A stretch of 64,000 nucleotides of DNA from Spongiibacter marinus (GTDB taxonomy: Bacteria; Pseudomonadota; Gammaproteobacteria; Pseudomonadales; Spongiibacteraceae). Position numbers and translations under genes: made by a program. Below the pieces are notes generated by a model, which worked only from the letters and a program-made list of their open reading frames with translations, was not told where the DNA came from and made no database searches. The first letter of the stretch is position 1. Each line of letters begins with the position of its first letter. The stretch covers positions 248,001-312,000 of the forward strand of contig NZ_JAFBBD010000003.1 in the NCBI RefSeq assembly GCF_016906995.1. The letters run 5' to 3'. Positions 29,779 through 39,859 of this stretch are shown here, piece after piece.

Positions 29779-30555
29779 TTAAATACCGATGGGAGGCGTT
29801 GCCGTAGCGGCGTTGTCGATCAGCATCTCTGCGGCATTGACAAAACGAGACTCATCCGAGGCCAAGTAAGTTACCAACGCGGCAATATCCTCGGGCTCAC
29901 ACATTGGGTTTGCCTCGGTAGACAGGGACTCAATCTCCTCACGGCTAGCGGTCTCAGCACCGGTGGCAACTTTGAATACCATTGGGGTTTTCACGCCATC
30001 GGGATGAATGGAGTTACAACGAATACCATTGCGTTTTTCTCGGCAATACAGCGCCACTGCCTTCGTCAATGCAGCCACAGCGCCTTTACTGGCACTGTAG
30101 GCAGCAACGAAAGACATACCGTGCAGTGCCGCCACTGAAGACATGTTAATAATCGAACCGCCATTGCCACTGGCTTCCATAGCGGGAATCGCCGTTTTAC
30201 AACCGAGGAAGACCCCTTCGCTATTTACCGAGTTTACCCGGCGATAGTCTTCCAAGCTGCATTCTACAATGTTGCCCAGCGCCATCATGCCAGCGTTATT
30301 TACCAACACGTCCAAGCGGCCGAACGTCTCCACAGCGGTATTCACAACATTTTGCCAATCCGCTTCACTACTCACGTCGTGCTTAATAAATATGGCTTTC
30401 TCACCGATCTGTTCGGCCACTGCTTGGCCATCTTTCTCATTGAGATCGGTCAGCACGACATTCGCGCCCTCAGCGGCCAGCATGATTGCGTCAGCTTTAC
30501 CCATTCCACTCGCAGCACCTGTCACAATGCAGACTTTCCCGGCGACTCTACCCAT
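29779..30555 (-). CDS. Short-chain dehydrogenase/reductase upstream of the EthD gene
   Basis: 258 residues, classical SDR: VTGAASGMGKADAI (about 12-25), NNAGMMALG (about 87), catalytic Ser in INMSSVAALHG and Tyr/Lys in AAYSASKGAVAAL. The Asp after the second strand (VVLTDLNEKD) suggests NAD rather than NADP. It heads a two-gene unit with the EthD gene and has a perfect inverted repeat in its leader. Its place beside the monooxygenase regulon suggests alcohol or ketone chemistry in the same pathway. Confidence 0.87.
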   Translation of the reverse strand: MGRVAGKVCIVTGAASGMGKADAIMLAAEGANVVLTDLNEKDGQAVAEQIGEKAIFIKHDVSSEADWQNVVNTAVETFGRLDVLVNNAGMMALGNIVECSLEDYRRVNSVNSEGVFLGCKTAIPAMEASGNGGSIINMSSVAALHGMSFVAAYSASKGAVAALTKAVALYCREKRNGIRCNSIHPDGVKTPMVFKVATGAETASREEIESLSTEANPMCEPEDIAALVTYLASDESRFVNAAEMLIDNAATATPPIGI

Positions 30556-30585
30556 CGTAAAAACCTCTTTCTTCTTAAATTAGTC

Positions 30586-30611
30586 TCGCCAGTGGATCGG
30601 CCCACTGGCGA
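30586..30611. promoter_or_regulatory. Perfect 10-bp inverted repeat in the SDR leader
   Basis: TCGCCAGTGG (30586-30595) and CCACTGGCGA (30602-30611) are exact reverse complements separated by six bases. The element is 31 bp upstream of the SDR start. It has no T-run after it, so an operator (TetR-like dyad) or an mRNA 5' hairpin is more likely than a terminator. It does not resemble the ATGTTACA operator. Confidence 0.5.
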
Positions 30612-30791
30612 TGAGTTACACATCTATAACCAGAACAGTAAATCACGCTATCGTGAAAAAACATAGCGCGACGCAATTACGCTTTGGTAAGAATTCAGTG
30701 GCAAAAACACCGCCTGCAAGTCATTTTAATTATCCTTTGTATCGACTACGCTCAGCGTGCTAGCCACCTATTCTGCGACACGGGAGACACA

Positions 30792-31514
30792 ATGCGCATC
30801 GTCTATCTGGCCGAGAGGCTCGCCTATTTATCACTGATCATGCTGGTAGCAAGCGCCGTTACCGTACGAGCCGACCTCGCCCATTTTAGAGTGGGGCTAC
30901 TGATTTTTGCCGCTTCGGCACTTTTCTCGCTAAGCGCCATCACACTATCCGCCCTATTTAGCCGTCGCTGCAAAGATGCAAATGATAAAAAAAGGCTCAG
31001 CCGCGCCGCCGTTATCGCGCTGCCCGCCATCAGTTTTATGGCCTTCAATATCCTTTCCGGCAGTAATCGCCCACTGATCCACAATATCAGTACTGACCTG
31101 GTGTCACCGCCGAGCTTTATTGCAGCGCCGTCATTGCGCAAGCCTGGCGACAACCCGCTGCGCTACACCAAAGAGATCGCTGACATACAGCGCGCGGCCT
31201 ACCCAGATCTCGCTGGTATTACCACTACCTTACCGCTGAATCGCGCTCAGCAGCTCTGCATCATCACCGCGCAGGACATGGGCTGGGAAATACACTACCA
31301 ACAACCCGGCCACATAGAGGCGACAAGCCGAAGTTTCTGGTTTGGCTTTACCGACGACATCGTCATCCGGCTGCAAGAAACCGAGGATGGCAGCAAAATC
31401 GACCTGCGCTCCGTATCACGCGTTGGCAAGGGTGATCTCGGCGCGAACGCCGAGAGAATCATGCGCTTCAATGCACAGCTGGCCCAGCGCTTACACACCA
31501 TGCAACAACCGTAG
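30792..31514 (+). CDS. DUF1499 membrane protein
   Basis: 240 residues from the ATG at 30792, which follows GGAG; a longer in-frame start at 30684 lacks such a site. Three hydrophobic helices (about 11-27, 33-56 and 72-88) precede a soluble DUF1499 domain (about 125-235: NPLRYTKEIADIQRAAYPDLAGITTTLP...FWFGFTDDIVIRLQETEDGSKIDLRSVSRVGKGDLGANAERI). Function is unknown. It is transcribed away from the SDR-EthD pair and is alone. Confidence 0.8.
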   Translation: MRIVYLAERLAYLSLIMLVASAVTVRADLAHFRVGLLIFAASALFSLSAITLSALFSRRCKDANDKKRLSRAAVIALPAISFMAFNILSGSNRPLIHNISTDLVSPPSFIAAPSLRKPGDNPLRYTKEIADIQRAAYPDLAGITTTLPLNRAQQLCIITAQDMGWEIHYQQPGHIEATSRSFWFGFTDDIVIRLQETEDGSKIDLRSVSRVGKGDLGANAERIMRFNAQLAQRLHTMQQP

Positions 31515-31681
31515 TTGCGGTCTATAGTAGGTGGACGAAGGACGTTTATTTCGGTTTACCCTAACAGACATCTTCGCGAGGATGAGTAACCATCTCCGAC
31601 TTATGAGTACTAGCGCATGAAGCCAGTGGTCAATGATCCTTCTCGTTTCATTGGCCTTAACTAATACGGAGACACATAACT

Positions 31682-32152
31682 GTGGGCATAGAGCTTGTGA
31701 ACCGCCCCCGTTTGTTCATCGCAATGTTGCTCCTGTGGCCCATCCTCGCCTCCAACTCATCGGCCGCTAGCACCACAGATCTACCCGTTACCCTCATTGC
31801 GCACGAAAGCGTTAATCTCGACAAGCTCAACACCAGCACCCTGCGGGCGATATTTTCCTTGCGAAAGCGCAGTTGGGAGAACCAAACCCCCATCAAGGTT
31901 TTTGTCTTGCCCGACAACCACCCTCTGCACAAGCACTTCTGCAAAACGGTGCTAAAAATCTATCCCTATGTTCTCCGGGACCAGTGGGATCGGGTTATTT
32001 TCAGCGGCGTTGGAACACCCCCAACAATTGTGAAAGACATTGAGGAGCTGCGGCGAACTGTTAGATCTACTCCTGGCGCCATTGGTTATGCGCCTGCCGA
32101 AATATCAGTAAGCATTCAGCAATACTACGCCACCACGCCCACCGGACTATAA
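31682..32152 (+). CDS. Small PstS-like periplasmic phosphate-binding-fold protein
   Basis: 156 residues from a GTG after GGAG; a signal peptide (about 1-28) is followed by a single-domain fragment of the PBP-like fold seen in PstS-type proteins (NTSTLRAIFSLRKRSWENQTPIKVFVLPDNHPLHKHFCKTVL, then TPGAIGYAPAE). It is about half the size of PstS and no pst transporter genes follow, so a sensory or accessory role is more likely than transport. It is 2 bp before an outer-membrane protein gene and forms a three-gene unit with a GGDEF/EAL protein. Confidence 0.78.
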   Translation: MGIELVNRPRLFIAMLLLWPILASNSSAASTTDLPVTLIAHESVNLDKLNTSTLRAIFSLRKRSWENQTPIKVFVLPDNHPLHKHFCKTVLKIYPYVLRDQWDRVIFSGVGTPPTIVKDIEELRRTVRSTPGAIGYAPAEISVSIQQYYATTPTGL

Positions 32153-32154
32153 GC

Positions 32155-33288
32155 ATGAAAAAATTTACGTCCATCATACTATTCATCTTTGTTTCCTCAG
32201 CAGTACAGGCGCTGGGAATACCAAATGGGCAAATCCACGGCTTCGCCTCACAGGGCTACTTACTCAGTGATGGCAATAACTTTTATGGCGATAGCCAGCG
32301 CGGCTCTGCGGAACTCAGAGAGATTGGTGTAAACGCAAATTGGCGGCTGAATAACTCTCTAAATTTTGCCGGGCAATTACTTAGCAGAGATGCCGGCGCC
32401 ACCGACAACGGCAGCCTGCGCGTGGACTTTCTTTTTGCTGACTATAAAGCAATAGAAAATGATGTCACGGGACTGGGTATCCGTGTTGGGCGCGTTCGCA
32501 ATGCCTACGGCTTTTACAATGAAACGAGGGATGTTTTATTTACACGGCCCGGCGTTCTCATGCCTCAGGCGATCTACTACGAGGGCAACGGCCTGAGAGA
32601 GCTATTATTTTCATCTGACGGGGCACAGTTATATAGTTATTGGGACGACGAAAACTCTACAACCAGCTTTTCACTGACCGCGGGAAGAAACAAGCGTTTG
32701 TCGAAAGACGTTATCCAAAACTTGCTCGGCACCTCCACTTCACAAATTATCGCTCGAGGCAACCTTAACCATCCGGTATTTGCTCAGCTTTCTCACTCTA
32801 TGTCTGGCGGACGCAGTCGACTTGCGATCTCAATGTATAACGTTGGCCTCGATTTCGACACCAACTTCTTGGGCGCTGACGGCATCAATCTCTATGCCAG
32901 TGGCTATGTATTATCAGCACAACACAATCTGCGGGATTGGTCGTTTACCGCCGAATACAGCTTGACGACGATCAAATATGAAGCCGGTTTGCTCGGGAAC
33001 GCCAAGAACGACATTGAGGCGACCTACTTACAAACTGAATACCGACTATCACCAAAAATTAGCTTATATAGCCGCATCGAGTACAGCGCGAACGACCGAG
33101 ACAACCGCAACGCGACGGATACACAACACCTCGTCGTCGGCACTAAATGGTCTCCATCGCGAAACTGGACTATCGCTGCAGACCTGTTGGGCATGCGCGG
33201 CACTGGAGGAATTCCCGACATAGACAACCCAAATGGTACCCGTGAGCGAACCGAGATACTCGCGGTTATGGTCGGTTACCGCTTCTAA
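32155..33288 (+). CDS. Outer-membrane beta-barrel (porin-like) protein
   Basis: 377 residues with a signal peptide (about 1-20, ending AVQA), alternating amphipathic strands throughout and a C-terminal strand ending VMVGYRF, the aromatic end typical of Bam-inserted barrels. Motifs such as IHGFASQGYL and FLFADYKAIENDVTGLGIRVGRVRNAYGFYNETRDV resemble uncharacterised porin-like proteins encoded next to c-di-GMP proteins. It is between the PstS-like and GGDEF/EAL genes; its TAA is read through the junction so that the last base is the A of the next ATG. Confidence 0.8.
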   Translation: MKKFTSIILFIFVSSAVQALGIPNGQIHGFASQGYLLSDGNNFYGDSQRGSAELREIGVNANWRLNNSLNFAGQLLSRDAGATDNGSLRVDFLFADYKAIENDVTGLGIRVGRVRNAYGFYNETRDVLFTRPGVLMPQAIYYEGNGLRELLFSSDGAQLYSYWDDENSTTSFSLTAGRNKRLSKDVIQNLLGTSTSQIIARGNLNHPVFAQLSHSMSGGRSRLAISMYNVGLDFDTNFLGADGINLYASGYVLSAQHNLRDWSFTAEYSLTTIKYEAGLLGNAKNDIEATYLQTEYRLSPKISLYSRIEYSANDRDNRNATDTQHLVVGTKWSPSRNWTIAADLLGMRGTGGIPDIDNPNGTRERTEILAVMVGYRF

Positions 33289-36080
33289 TGAACTTAGAGC
33301 TGCCGCAATCCGCGCAACTGCGAGAGACTGTGAGGGGACTGAGCCTATTCCAAAAACTGTGCGCCATCATTTTCGTTATGATCACGCTGATCATGTTTGG
33401 CCGGGGGGCTCTCACCTACTACACCACGCTAAACGATTATGAAGCCGGTGTGCACAAGCGCTTGGAGCGGCTGGAATCCACCTTTAAAACCCTTGTAGAC
33501 CGCTCAAGCCGCGAGCTATTTCGCAGCGCCGATCACTACCAGTTCCCCAGTATCGAAGCGATTAGCAACAATAACGTACCCCCGCCGTCGTTGATGTCGG
33601 GCATCGACTCCGTGGTATTCATATCGACAAAGGGGATCATTTTAGCTTCGGCACACCTTGAAGGCACACGTACCCAGCCCAACGAGCAAGACATTCAGCT
33701 TGCAGTAGCGAGTATCACTGAGAACCAGCGACCGCACGCCTCGATAATCTGCAACCCGACCTGTACGCAAAGCGTTTTTATTCCACTAATAAACGATGAT
33801 GGCAACGAATTAATTGTAAACATCAATCGCTCAGCATCGCTGTTGGTTGAAGATTTTTTCGATATTACTGGCGCAGAACTGGTTATTTTCTCATCGGCAA
33901 AGAGCGGCGATGTAGCCCAACAAACACTACTCTCAAGTCACGGCAACAAAAGCGCCCAGATGTTGGCGGGCATACTGGCAACGAGCGGCTCTACCCTCCT
34001 CTCGAACGGCACATTCTTTGGGTCGACAAATGGAGCCTACCTTGGGGCACGCTACTTTGAAATGCCGAGAAGCAACCTGCATCTGGCCATTATCTCTGAC
34101 GAATCAAATATTTCCTCTCTGGCGAGGGAAACGCTGCGCGAGATACTCATTGCCGCCCTCTCTACGTCGGTACTCGTTATTCTCGTCGTCTACTTAACGC
34201 TGCGGCCTCCGCTGAGCAAGCTCAATACGATTACTGAAACCCTGCCTCTTCTATCTGTTTCGCGATTTGACGAGGCACGCCAGGCCCTGAGCACCGTCCC
34301 GCGACACAGCCACTATGCCGACGAAATTGACCTTCTACACGACACGGCGGAACAGGTAACCGATGCGCTGGAACTGCTCAACAAGGATATCGCCCGCCAC
34401 CAGTGTGAACTTCAAGACAAGGTTCACGCCCTAACAGAAGCCAAGCAGTTTAATGAAATGCTGCTGGAAAACTCGCCGATGGTCGTCGTTACACACCGCT
34501 TAGATGGCACGATTCAGAACATCAACGCGATGGGACGCATGCTCAGCGGTTTAAACAGCAACCTACCCGTCAATGCCAATATCAATCAGTGGGTTCGCGA
34601 CCCGGAGCGCGATGTCACGCTCAGCAATTCGCTGCGAAATATGGCCGATAAAAATCAGCGGAAATTTCAAAATGAACTGCCCTTCCTCGCGGCTGATGGG
34701 CAAATTCACGACTTCCTTTGGACTCACTCAATTGTTGAGTTAGACAGTACAAAGCTGATCCTGTCGCTAGGCGTAGACATTACCGAAACACGACGTGCCG
34801 AGGAAAGCCTGCGCTGGTTAGGCGAACACGACCGAGTCACCGGACTGCTCAATCGAAGTACCTTTATTGAAGAAGCCGATCGTCGAATTCACCTGCTTGA
34901 GGACGAGCAAGCCATAAGCCTGATCATGGTCGATATCGACAACTTCTCCGAGTTCAACGACCGCTTCGGCTTCGACTGCGGTGATGACCTGCTGCGCAAA
35001 TTTGCTAACCATATTAGTCAGACCTTAGATCACTCCTGCTTGCTCGCGCGCACCGGTTCGGGGGAGTACTGTGTATTGCTTGCCTCCCAGCCTCCTGCAT
35101 CATCGCAGCAGCTCGACGCCATCAGTCGCTATGAAATAACCCTCGGCAATCATACCGAGTCTATTAACGCGACGGTCATCGTCGACAAGTACGAACGCGA
35201 TGCCTGCACTGTGGACGAATTACTCTCCAATGCCACGTCCTTGATGCAAAGAATGAAAAATAAGGCCAAGGGTCATGTCTACTATGCTGATGAAGAGGAC
35301 AGCCGTGAAAACCGGCAGGAAAAATACTTACTGAAAGAGCAGCTTGTACAAGCACTGAACAATAACCGCCTCGTCCTTTTTTACCAGCCGATCATCGATC
35401 TCAAAAGCCAGCGCATTAGTCATTGTGAGAGCTTAGTCAGAATGCTCGATGACGAAGGCAGCTTTATCGCCCCTGCGAAATTCCTGGGCATTGCTACTGA
35501 GTCAGGCTTGATGCCACAAATCGACTACTTGGTTATCGAGAAAGCCCTGCGCCAGCTGGCAGCGTGGCAACAAGCGGGGGTAAGTATTCAACTGAGCATC
35601 AATATAACGGCGCCAACGCTGGAACAGCCCGACTTTTCAGAGCGGCTCACGCAAATTATTGATGACACAGGCGTCACACCTGATGCCGTGATTTTCGAGC
35701 TCGTTGAGACTGATGCACTGGAAAACATCGACAATGCTCGCACCCTGCTCGAGCAGATCAAGTCGAGCGGTGCACAAATCGCTCTGGACGACTTCGGGGT
35801 CGGCTTCACCTCGTTCGAATATGTAAGGGAGTTGCCGGTGGACTACATCAAAATTGATCAGGCGTTTATTCGGTTTATCCATGAGCGGGAAAACGATCAG
35901 GCGCTGGTACGGTCCATCATCGAAATGAGCCACAGCCTCGGTAAGAAAGTCATCGCTGAGGGCGTTGAAGAAAAAGCCGCCATGGACGTGTTAAGCAGCA
36001 TGCAAGTGGATTACATCCAAGGCTACTACATCAGCCGCCCTGTGCCGATAAGCGCCTTGGATCTGAGTATCCGCGTTTAA
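33288..36080 (+). CDS. Membrane c-di-GMP phosphodiesterase with degenerate GGDEF and EAL domains
   Basis: 930 residues. Membrane helices at about 25-45 and 280-300 enclose a periplasmic sensor domain; then a linker, a PAS domain (about 395-505), GGDEF (about 520-670) and EAL (about 685-925). The GGDEF active site reads GSGEY (590-594), so the catalytic Asp is lost and cyclase activity is unlikely. In EAL the signature is Glu714-Ser-Leu, and [14 protein letters not shown] and EGVEE are kept, so phosphodiesterase activity is plausible. It shares one base with the barrel gene and is likely controlled by a signal sensed with the PstS-like protein. Its stop overlaps the convergent glpK stop. Confidence 0.9.
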   Translation: MNLELPQSAQLRETVRGLSLFQKLCAIIFVMITLIMFGRGALTYYTTLNDYEAGVHKRLERLESTFKTLVDRSSRELFRSADHYQFPSIEAISNNNVPPPSLMSGIDSVVFISTKGIILASAHLEGTRTQPNEQDIQLAVASITENQRPHASIICNPTCTQSVFIPLINDDGNELIVNINRSASLLVEDFFDITGAELVIFSSAKSGDVAQQTLLSSHGNKSAQMLAGILATSGSTLLSNGTFFGSTNGAYLGARYFEMPRSNLHLAIISDESNISSLARETLREILIAALSTSVLVILVVYLTLRPPLSKLNTITETLPLLSVSRFDEARQALSTVPRHSHYADEIDLLHDTAEQVTDALELLNKDIARHQCELQDKVHALTEAKQFNEMLLENSPMVVVTHRLDGTIQNINAMGRMLSGLNSNLPVNANINQWVRDPERDVTLSNSLRNMADKNQRKFQNELPFLAADGQIHDFLWTHSIVELDSTKLILSLGVDITETRRAEESLRWLGEHDRVTGLLNRSTFIEEADRRIHLLEDEQAISLIMVDIDNFSEFNDRFGFDCGDDLLRKFANHISQTLDHSCLLARTGSGEYCVLLASQPPASSQQLDAISRYEITLGNHTESINATVIVDKYERDACTVDELLSNATSLMQRMKNKAKGHVYYADEEDSRENRQEKYLLKEQLVQALNNNRLVLFYQPIIDLKSQRISHCESLVRMLDDEGSFIAPAKFLGIATESGLMPQIDYLVIEKALRQLAAWQQAGVSIQLSINITAPTLEQPDFSERLTQIIDDTGVTPDAVIFELVETDALENIDNARTLLEQIKSSGAQIALDDFGVGFTSFEYVRELPVDYIKIDQAFIRFIHERENDQALVRSIIEMSHSLGKKVIAEGVEEKAAMDVLSSMQVDYIQGYYISRPVPISALDLSIRV

Positions 36081-37555
36081 CTGCGAACCCGAGCGACGGC
36101 TTTCTTCCAACCGTGATAACGAGTCTCTCGGTCGATCTCGCTCATGGCCGGCATAAAGCTGCGTTCCTCGCGCCACATATCCGCAATTTCATCCAATGAG
36201 GCGTACAAGCCTAGCTGTAAGCCAGCCAGGTATGCCGCGCCGAGGGCGGTTGTCTCTGTCACGGCAGGGCGCTGGCAATGACAGGCCAAGGTATCGGATA
36301 AGCGCTGCACCAACCAATCATTCACAACCATGCCGCCATCCACACGCAGGTGCTGAATATCGGCGCCGTCGCCTGCCATTGCCTCAAGTAAGTCGCGCGT
36401 TTGATAGCAGACGGACTCGAGCGTCGCTCTGGCAATATGAGCAATACCCGTGTCCCTGGTCAGTCCGAGAATAGCCCCGCGTGCATCGGGGTCCCAATAC
36501 GGTGCGCCCAGCCCGGTAAATGCCGGCACCATAAACACGCCATTCGCGCTGTCAACGCTCTCAGCAAGCGCCTGGGTTTCAGCTGCCGAACCGATTAATT
36601 TCAGGCCGTCGCGCAACCACTGCACTGCCGCGCCAGCCATAAATATACTGCCTTCGAGGGCGTAGCAAACTTCATTGTTAATGCGGTATGCCACCGTCGT
36701 CAGCAGGCGGTTTGTCGAGGTTAATGCGCGGTTGCCTGTATTGAGCATGACAAAGCACCCCGTACCATAGGTGCTTTTTGCCATACCCGGTTTAAAGCAA
36801 GCCTGCCCCACGGTCGCGGCCTGTTGATCACCGATCAACGCCGCAATGGGAAGTTCAGCACCGAGCAGTGAGGCATCGGCAACACCAAAGTCGTCACAGC
36901 TGTTTTTCACCGCAGGCAACAGCGACGCTGGAATATTGAACATTTCCAGAAGGTCTTCATCCCAGCACTGACGGTGGATATTAAACAGCAGGGTCCGCGA
37001 GGCATTGCTGGCATCGGTTGCGTGCTCTCGCCCACCGGTCAGACGCCACAGCAGATAGCAGTCAACCGTGCCAAAGGCGAGTTCGCCAGCGTCGGCACGC
37101 TGGCGCGTCCCCGGAACATTATCAAGTATCCAGGCAAGCTTACTGCCAGAAAAATAAGGGTCTAACAGCAAGCCTGTGCGCTTGTTCACAGTTCCCTCTA
37201 GGCCCTGCTCCTTAAGCTGAGAAATCCAGTCGGCGGTTCGCCGGTCCTGCCAAACGATTGCTGGATAAACGGGTTCACCCGTTTTTCGATCCCATACCAG
37301 CGTCGTTTCGCGCTGATTAGTAATACCAATACCGGCAATTTGATCAGCCGTGATTGCCGCTGCGGTGATCGCCGCTTTACAGCTGGCCAGCGTGGTTTGC
37401 CAGATTTCCTCGGGATCGTGCTCTACCCAGCCATCCTTGGGATAATGTTGGGTAAACTCTTGCTGCCCAACACCGCAGATCTTGCCACGATTATCAAAAA
37501 CAATAGCCCGGGAACTGGTCGTCCCTTGATCAATGGCAAGAAGGTAGGTCGCCAT
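36077..37555 (-). CDS. glpK: Glycerol kinase
   Basis: Phosphorylates glycerol to sn-glycerol 3-phosphate with ATP. The 492 residues are typical. N-terminal ATP motif [15 protein letters not shown] (about 7-21), FGGY-family regions QFDRRTADW-like [21 protein letters not shown] and the C-terminal [15 protein letters not shown] (about 400). No glpF or glpD is beside it, so it is an isolated copy here. It converges with the c-di-GMP gene with overlapping stop codons. Confidence 0.97.
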   Translation of the reverse strand: MATYLLAIDQGTTSSRAIVFDNRGKICGVGQQEFTQHYPKDGWVEHDPEEIWQTTLASCKAAITAAAITADQIAGIGITNQRETTLVWDRKTGEPVYPAIVWQDRRTADWISQLKEQGLEGTVNKRTGLLLDPYFSGSKLAWILDNVPGTRQRADAGELAFGTVDCYLLWRLTGGREHATDASNASRTLLFNIHRQCWDEDLLEMFNIPASLLPAVKNSCDDFGVADASLLGAELPIAALIGDQQAATVGQACFKPGMAKSTYGTGCFVMLNTGNRALTSTNRLLTTVAYRINNEVCYALEGSIFMAGAAVQWLRDGLKLIGSAAETQALAESVDSANGVFMVPAFTGLGAPYWDPDARGAILGLTRDTGIAHIARATLESVCYQTRDLLEAMAGDGADIQHLRVDGGMVVNDWLVQRLSDTLACHCQRPAVTETTALGAAYLAGLQLGLYASLDEIADMWREERSFMPAMSEIDRETRYHGWKKAVARVRS

Positions 37556-37638
37556 ACGTCACTCCGCTGAAGTCATCTACTAAACGCAGCAAGACTAAAC
37601 AGCAGCGGCCCACCACACAAGGCGATTTGTCGGCAAAA

Positions 37639-38388
37639 TCACGCAAGAATACCGCCATCTACCCGTATTTCTTCACCGGTAATATGAATACCGTCGTCAC
37701 TGGCCAACAATGCGATAGCGCCAGCCACCACTTCCGGCCCCTTCGCGCCACTCAGCGAGGTAATTCGGTTCAGGAGGTCAAAGTCGGCATCCTCGGGGAA
37801 GCTCAGGCCTTCCACCATCCCGGTGTTAATGTCACCCGGGCACACACAGTTCGCCCTGACGCCGCGCTTTGCATACTCCACAGCAATACTGCGGGTCATC
37901 GCCAGCACGCCGCCTTTGCTCGCACCGTAGGCAACGCCCCAAGGCAGCCCCTGCAGCGACGCCGTTGAGGCGGCATTCACAATCGCCCCCTTCGTTTTGA
38001 GCAACTCAGGCAATACCGCTTTGCACAGCATAAAGGTCCCGGTCAGATTTACCGCGATGATCTTCTGCCACACCTCCAGCGGCGTCTCGTGGGCATTACA
38101 AAAACGCAAAATACCGGCCATATTAACCAGTGCATCCAGCCTTCCCCATTGCGCGATTAAACTGGCGAGGCAGTCCTCGGCGGCGCCCTCGGCGGAAATA
38201 TCAAACCGCTGTGCGATGGCCTCCCCGCCCTGCTGCTGAATTTCGGCGACCAGTTCGTGCAAGGCTTCTTCGTTAATATCTGTACAAAAGACCTTCCCGC
38301 CTTCTGATGCCACCCTCAGGGCTGCCGCGCGGCCAATCCCCGATGCCGCACCTGTCACCATTACCACCTTGTTCTCAAATCGAGTCAT
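37639..38388 (-). CDS. Short-chain dehydrogenase/reductase (FabG-like)
   Basis: 249 residues: VTGAASGIGRAAAL (about 11-24), Asp after strand 2 (CTDINEEAL) suggesting NAD, NMAGIL (about 88), catalytic Ser in VNAASTASLQG and Tyr/Lys in VAYGASKGGVLAM, then the C-terminal GEEIRVDGGIL ending. It is downstream of nothing on its strand and divergent from the acyl-CoA dehydrogenase pair with 262 bp between them. It probably supplies a beta-hydroxy or alcohol oxidation step, but FabG-like SDRs are too diverse to assign a substrate. Confidence 0.86.
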   Translation of the reverse strand: MTRFENKVVMVTGAASGIGRAAALRVASEGGKVFCTDINEEALHELVAEIQQQGGEAIAQRFDISAEGAAEDCLASLIAQWGRLDALVNMAGILRFCNAHETPLEVWQKIIAVNLTGTFMLCKAVLPELLKTKGAIVNAASTASLQGLPWGVAYGASKGGVLAMTRSIAVEYAKRGVRANCVCPGDINTGMVEGLSFPEDADFDLLNRITSLSGAKGPEVVAGAIALLASDDGIHITGEEIRVDGGILA

Positions 38389-38650
38389 AGCGATTCCTAA
38401 TTATTTTCAATGAACTCGCCGCGCAGTATCGCTGCGCCAACGGCTAACCGACAAGGATCGGCAACTGTCGCGTTGGCGTAAACACCCAAAAGTAGGAGAA
38501 GCAAATAAAATTAGTGACCCAATATGTCAGTCGGCATGACGCGTTTGGCTCTTGCCTTGCGCCTGCCTTTCGCTAAGCTGAGCAACCATTGAAACCGCCC
38601 GGCACGGCTGCCGCGGCACTGCCATATTTCCAATAAAATAGGAGAGCGAC

Positions 38651-39844
38651 GTGGCCGATCTCGACCAATTCCGCCTCGAAGTCAGACAGTGGCTGGAGGA
38701 CAATTGCCCTGCCTCACAGCGCCTGCCAATCACCCGTGAAGAACAAGTGTGGGCGGGCAAAAACAAACAGTTCCCCAGCGACGATGCAAAGCTGTGGTTT
38801 GAGCGCATGCGCGACAAAGGCTGGACAGTACCCGAATGGCCCAGCGAATTAGGCGGTGGCGGGCTCGATGAGCGCCAAGCCAAAGTACTGAAAGAAGAAA
38901 TGAAGGCGCTGGGTTGCCGCACCCCACTTTTTGACCTTGGCATTTGGATGCTTGGGCCCGCCGTACTTGAGTTTGGTAACGACGAGCAAAAGCAGGAGCA
39001 CATTCCCAAAATCGCGCGCGGTGACGTGCGTTGGTGCCAGGGCTACTCAGAACCCGGTGCTGGCTCCGATTTGGCCAGCCTGCAAACCCGCGCCGAAGAT
39101 ATGGGCGACCATTTTTTGGTCAACGGCTCAAAAATCTGGACGACCAATGCCGACAAAGCAGACTGGATCTTCTGCTTGGTCCGCACAGACCCAGACGCAA
39201 AAAAACAAGAAGGCATCAGCTTCCTACTCATCGACATGGATGATCCCGGTGTAACCACAACACCAATTGAGTTGATCAGCGGCGAATCAGAGTTTTGCCA
39301 AACCTTCTTTGACAATGTGAAAGTGCCCAAGGCCAATTTGATTGGCGAACTGAACAAAGGCTGGTCGGTTGCCAAAGCACTGCTCAAGCATGAACGCAAG
39401 CTGATGTCAGAAATCGGTGGCGATACCCCTGGCCCCAGCTTTGGCCCCGTTCAAGCGGCACTGGAATATGTCGGCACAGATGGAAACGGCAAGCTCAAAG
39501 ATGCGGCGCTACGCGACCAGTTGGTGCGCCATGAAATGGCTTATCGCGCCATTGGCCTGACACATTTCCGCACCTTTGAAGAGCGTATGAGCGGCCAGGC
39601 AGACAGCAACGTACCGCTCATTATGAAGTACGTGGGTACGGAAGAAGGTAAGCGCAAAGAAGAACTGTTACTCGCGCTGCTAGGTCACCAGGCGCTCGGT
39701 TGGGACGGCGACGGCTTTAACGAAGACGAAAAGCTGACGACACGCGGCTGGCTGTTCTCAAAAGCACTCTCTATTGCCGGTGGCACATCAGAAGTGCAAC
39801 TCAATATTATTGCCAAGCGTGTCCTTGGCTTGCCTCAGCAGTAA
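38651..39844 (+). CDS. Acyl-CoA dehydrogenase, first subunit of a likely pair
   Basis: 397 residues, preceded by AGGAGA and starting at GTG. FAD/substrate motifs WCQGYSEPGAGSDLASLQT (about 123-141) and KIWTTNADKADWIFCLVRTD are clear. The C-terminal helix GGTSEVQLNIIAKRVLGLP is present. The long lead sequence and the ISGESEFCQTFFDNVKVP region resemble the subunit type that forms alpha2beta2 enzymes acting on sterol or other bulky acyl-CoAs. It is 15 bp before a second dehydrogenase gene, supporting a heteromer. Substrate is not known. Confidence 0.92.
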   Translation: MADLDQFRLEVRQWLEDNCPASQRLPITREEQVWAGKNKQFPSDDAKLWFERMRDKGWTVPEWPSELGGGGLDERQAKVLKEEMKALGCRTPLFDLGIWMLGPAVLEFGNDEQKQEHIPKIARGDVRWCQGYSEPGAGSDLASLQTRAEDMGDHFLVNGSKIWTTNADKADWIFCLVRTDPDAKKQEGISFLLIDMDDPGVTTTPIELISGESEFCQTFFDNVKVPKANLIGELNKGWSVAKALLKHERKLMSEIGGDTPGPSFGPVQAALEYVGTDGNGKLKDAALRDQLVRHEMAYRAIGLTHFRTFEERMSGQADSNVPLIMKYVGTEEGKRKEELLLALLGHQALGWDGDGFNEDEKLTTRGWLFSKALSIAGGTSEVQLNIIAKRVLGLPQQ

Positions 39845-39859
39845 TTAAGGGAGCCCAAC

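Noticed and set aside
31515-31681. c-di-GMP riboswitch before the PstS-like gene
   Set aside because: The gap looked promising because of the EAL protein downstream, but I could not find the conserved GEMM core or stems.
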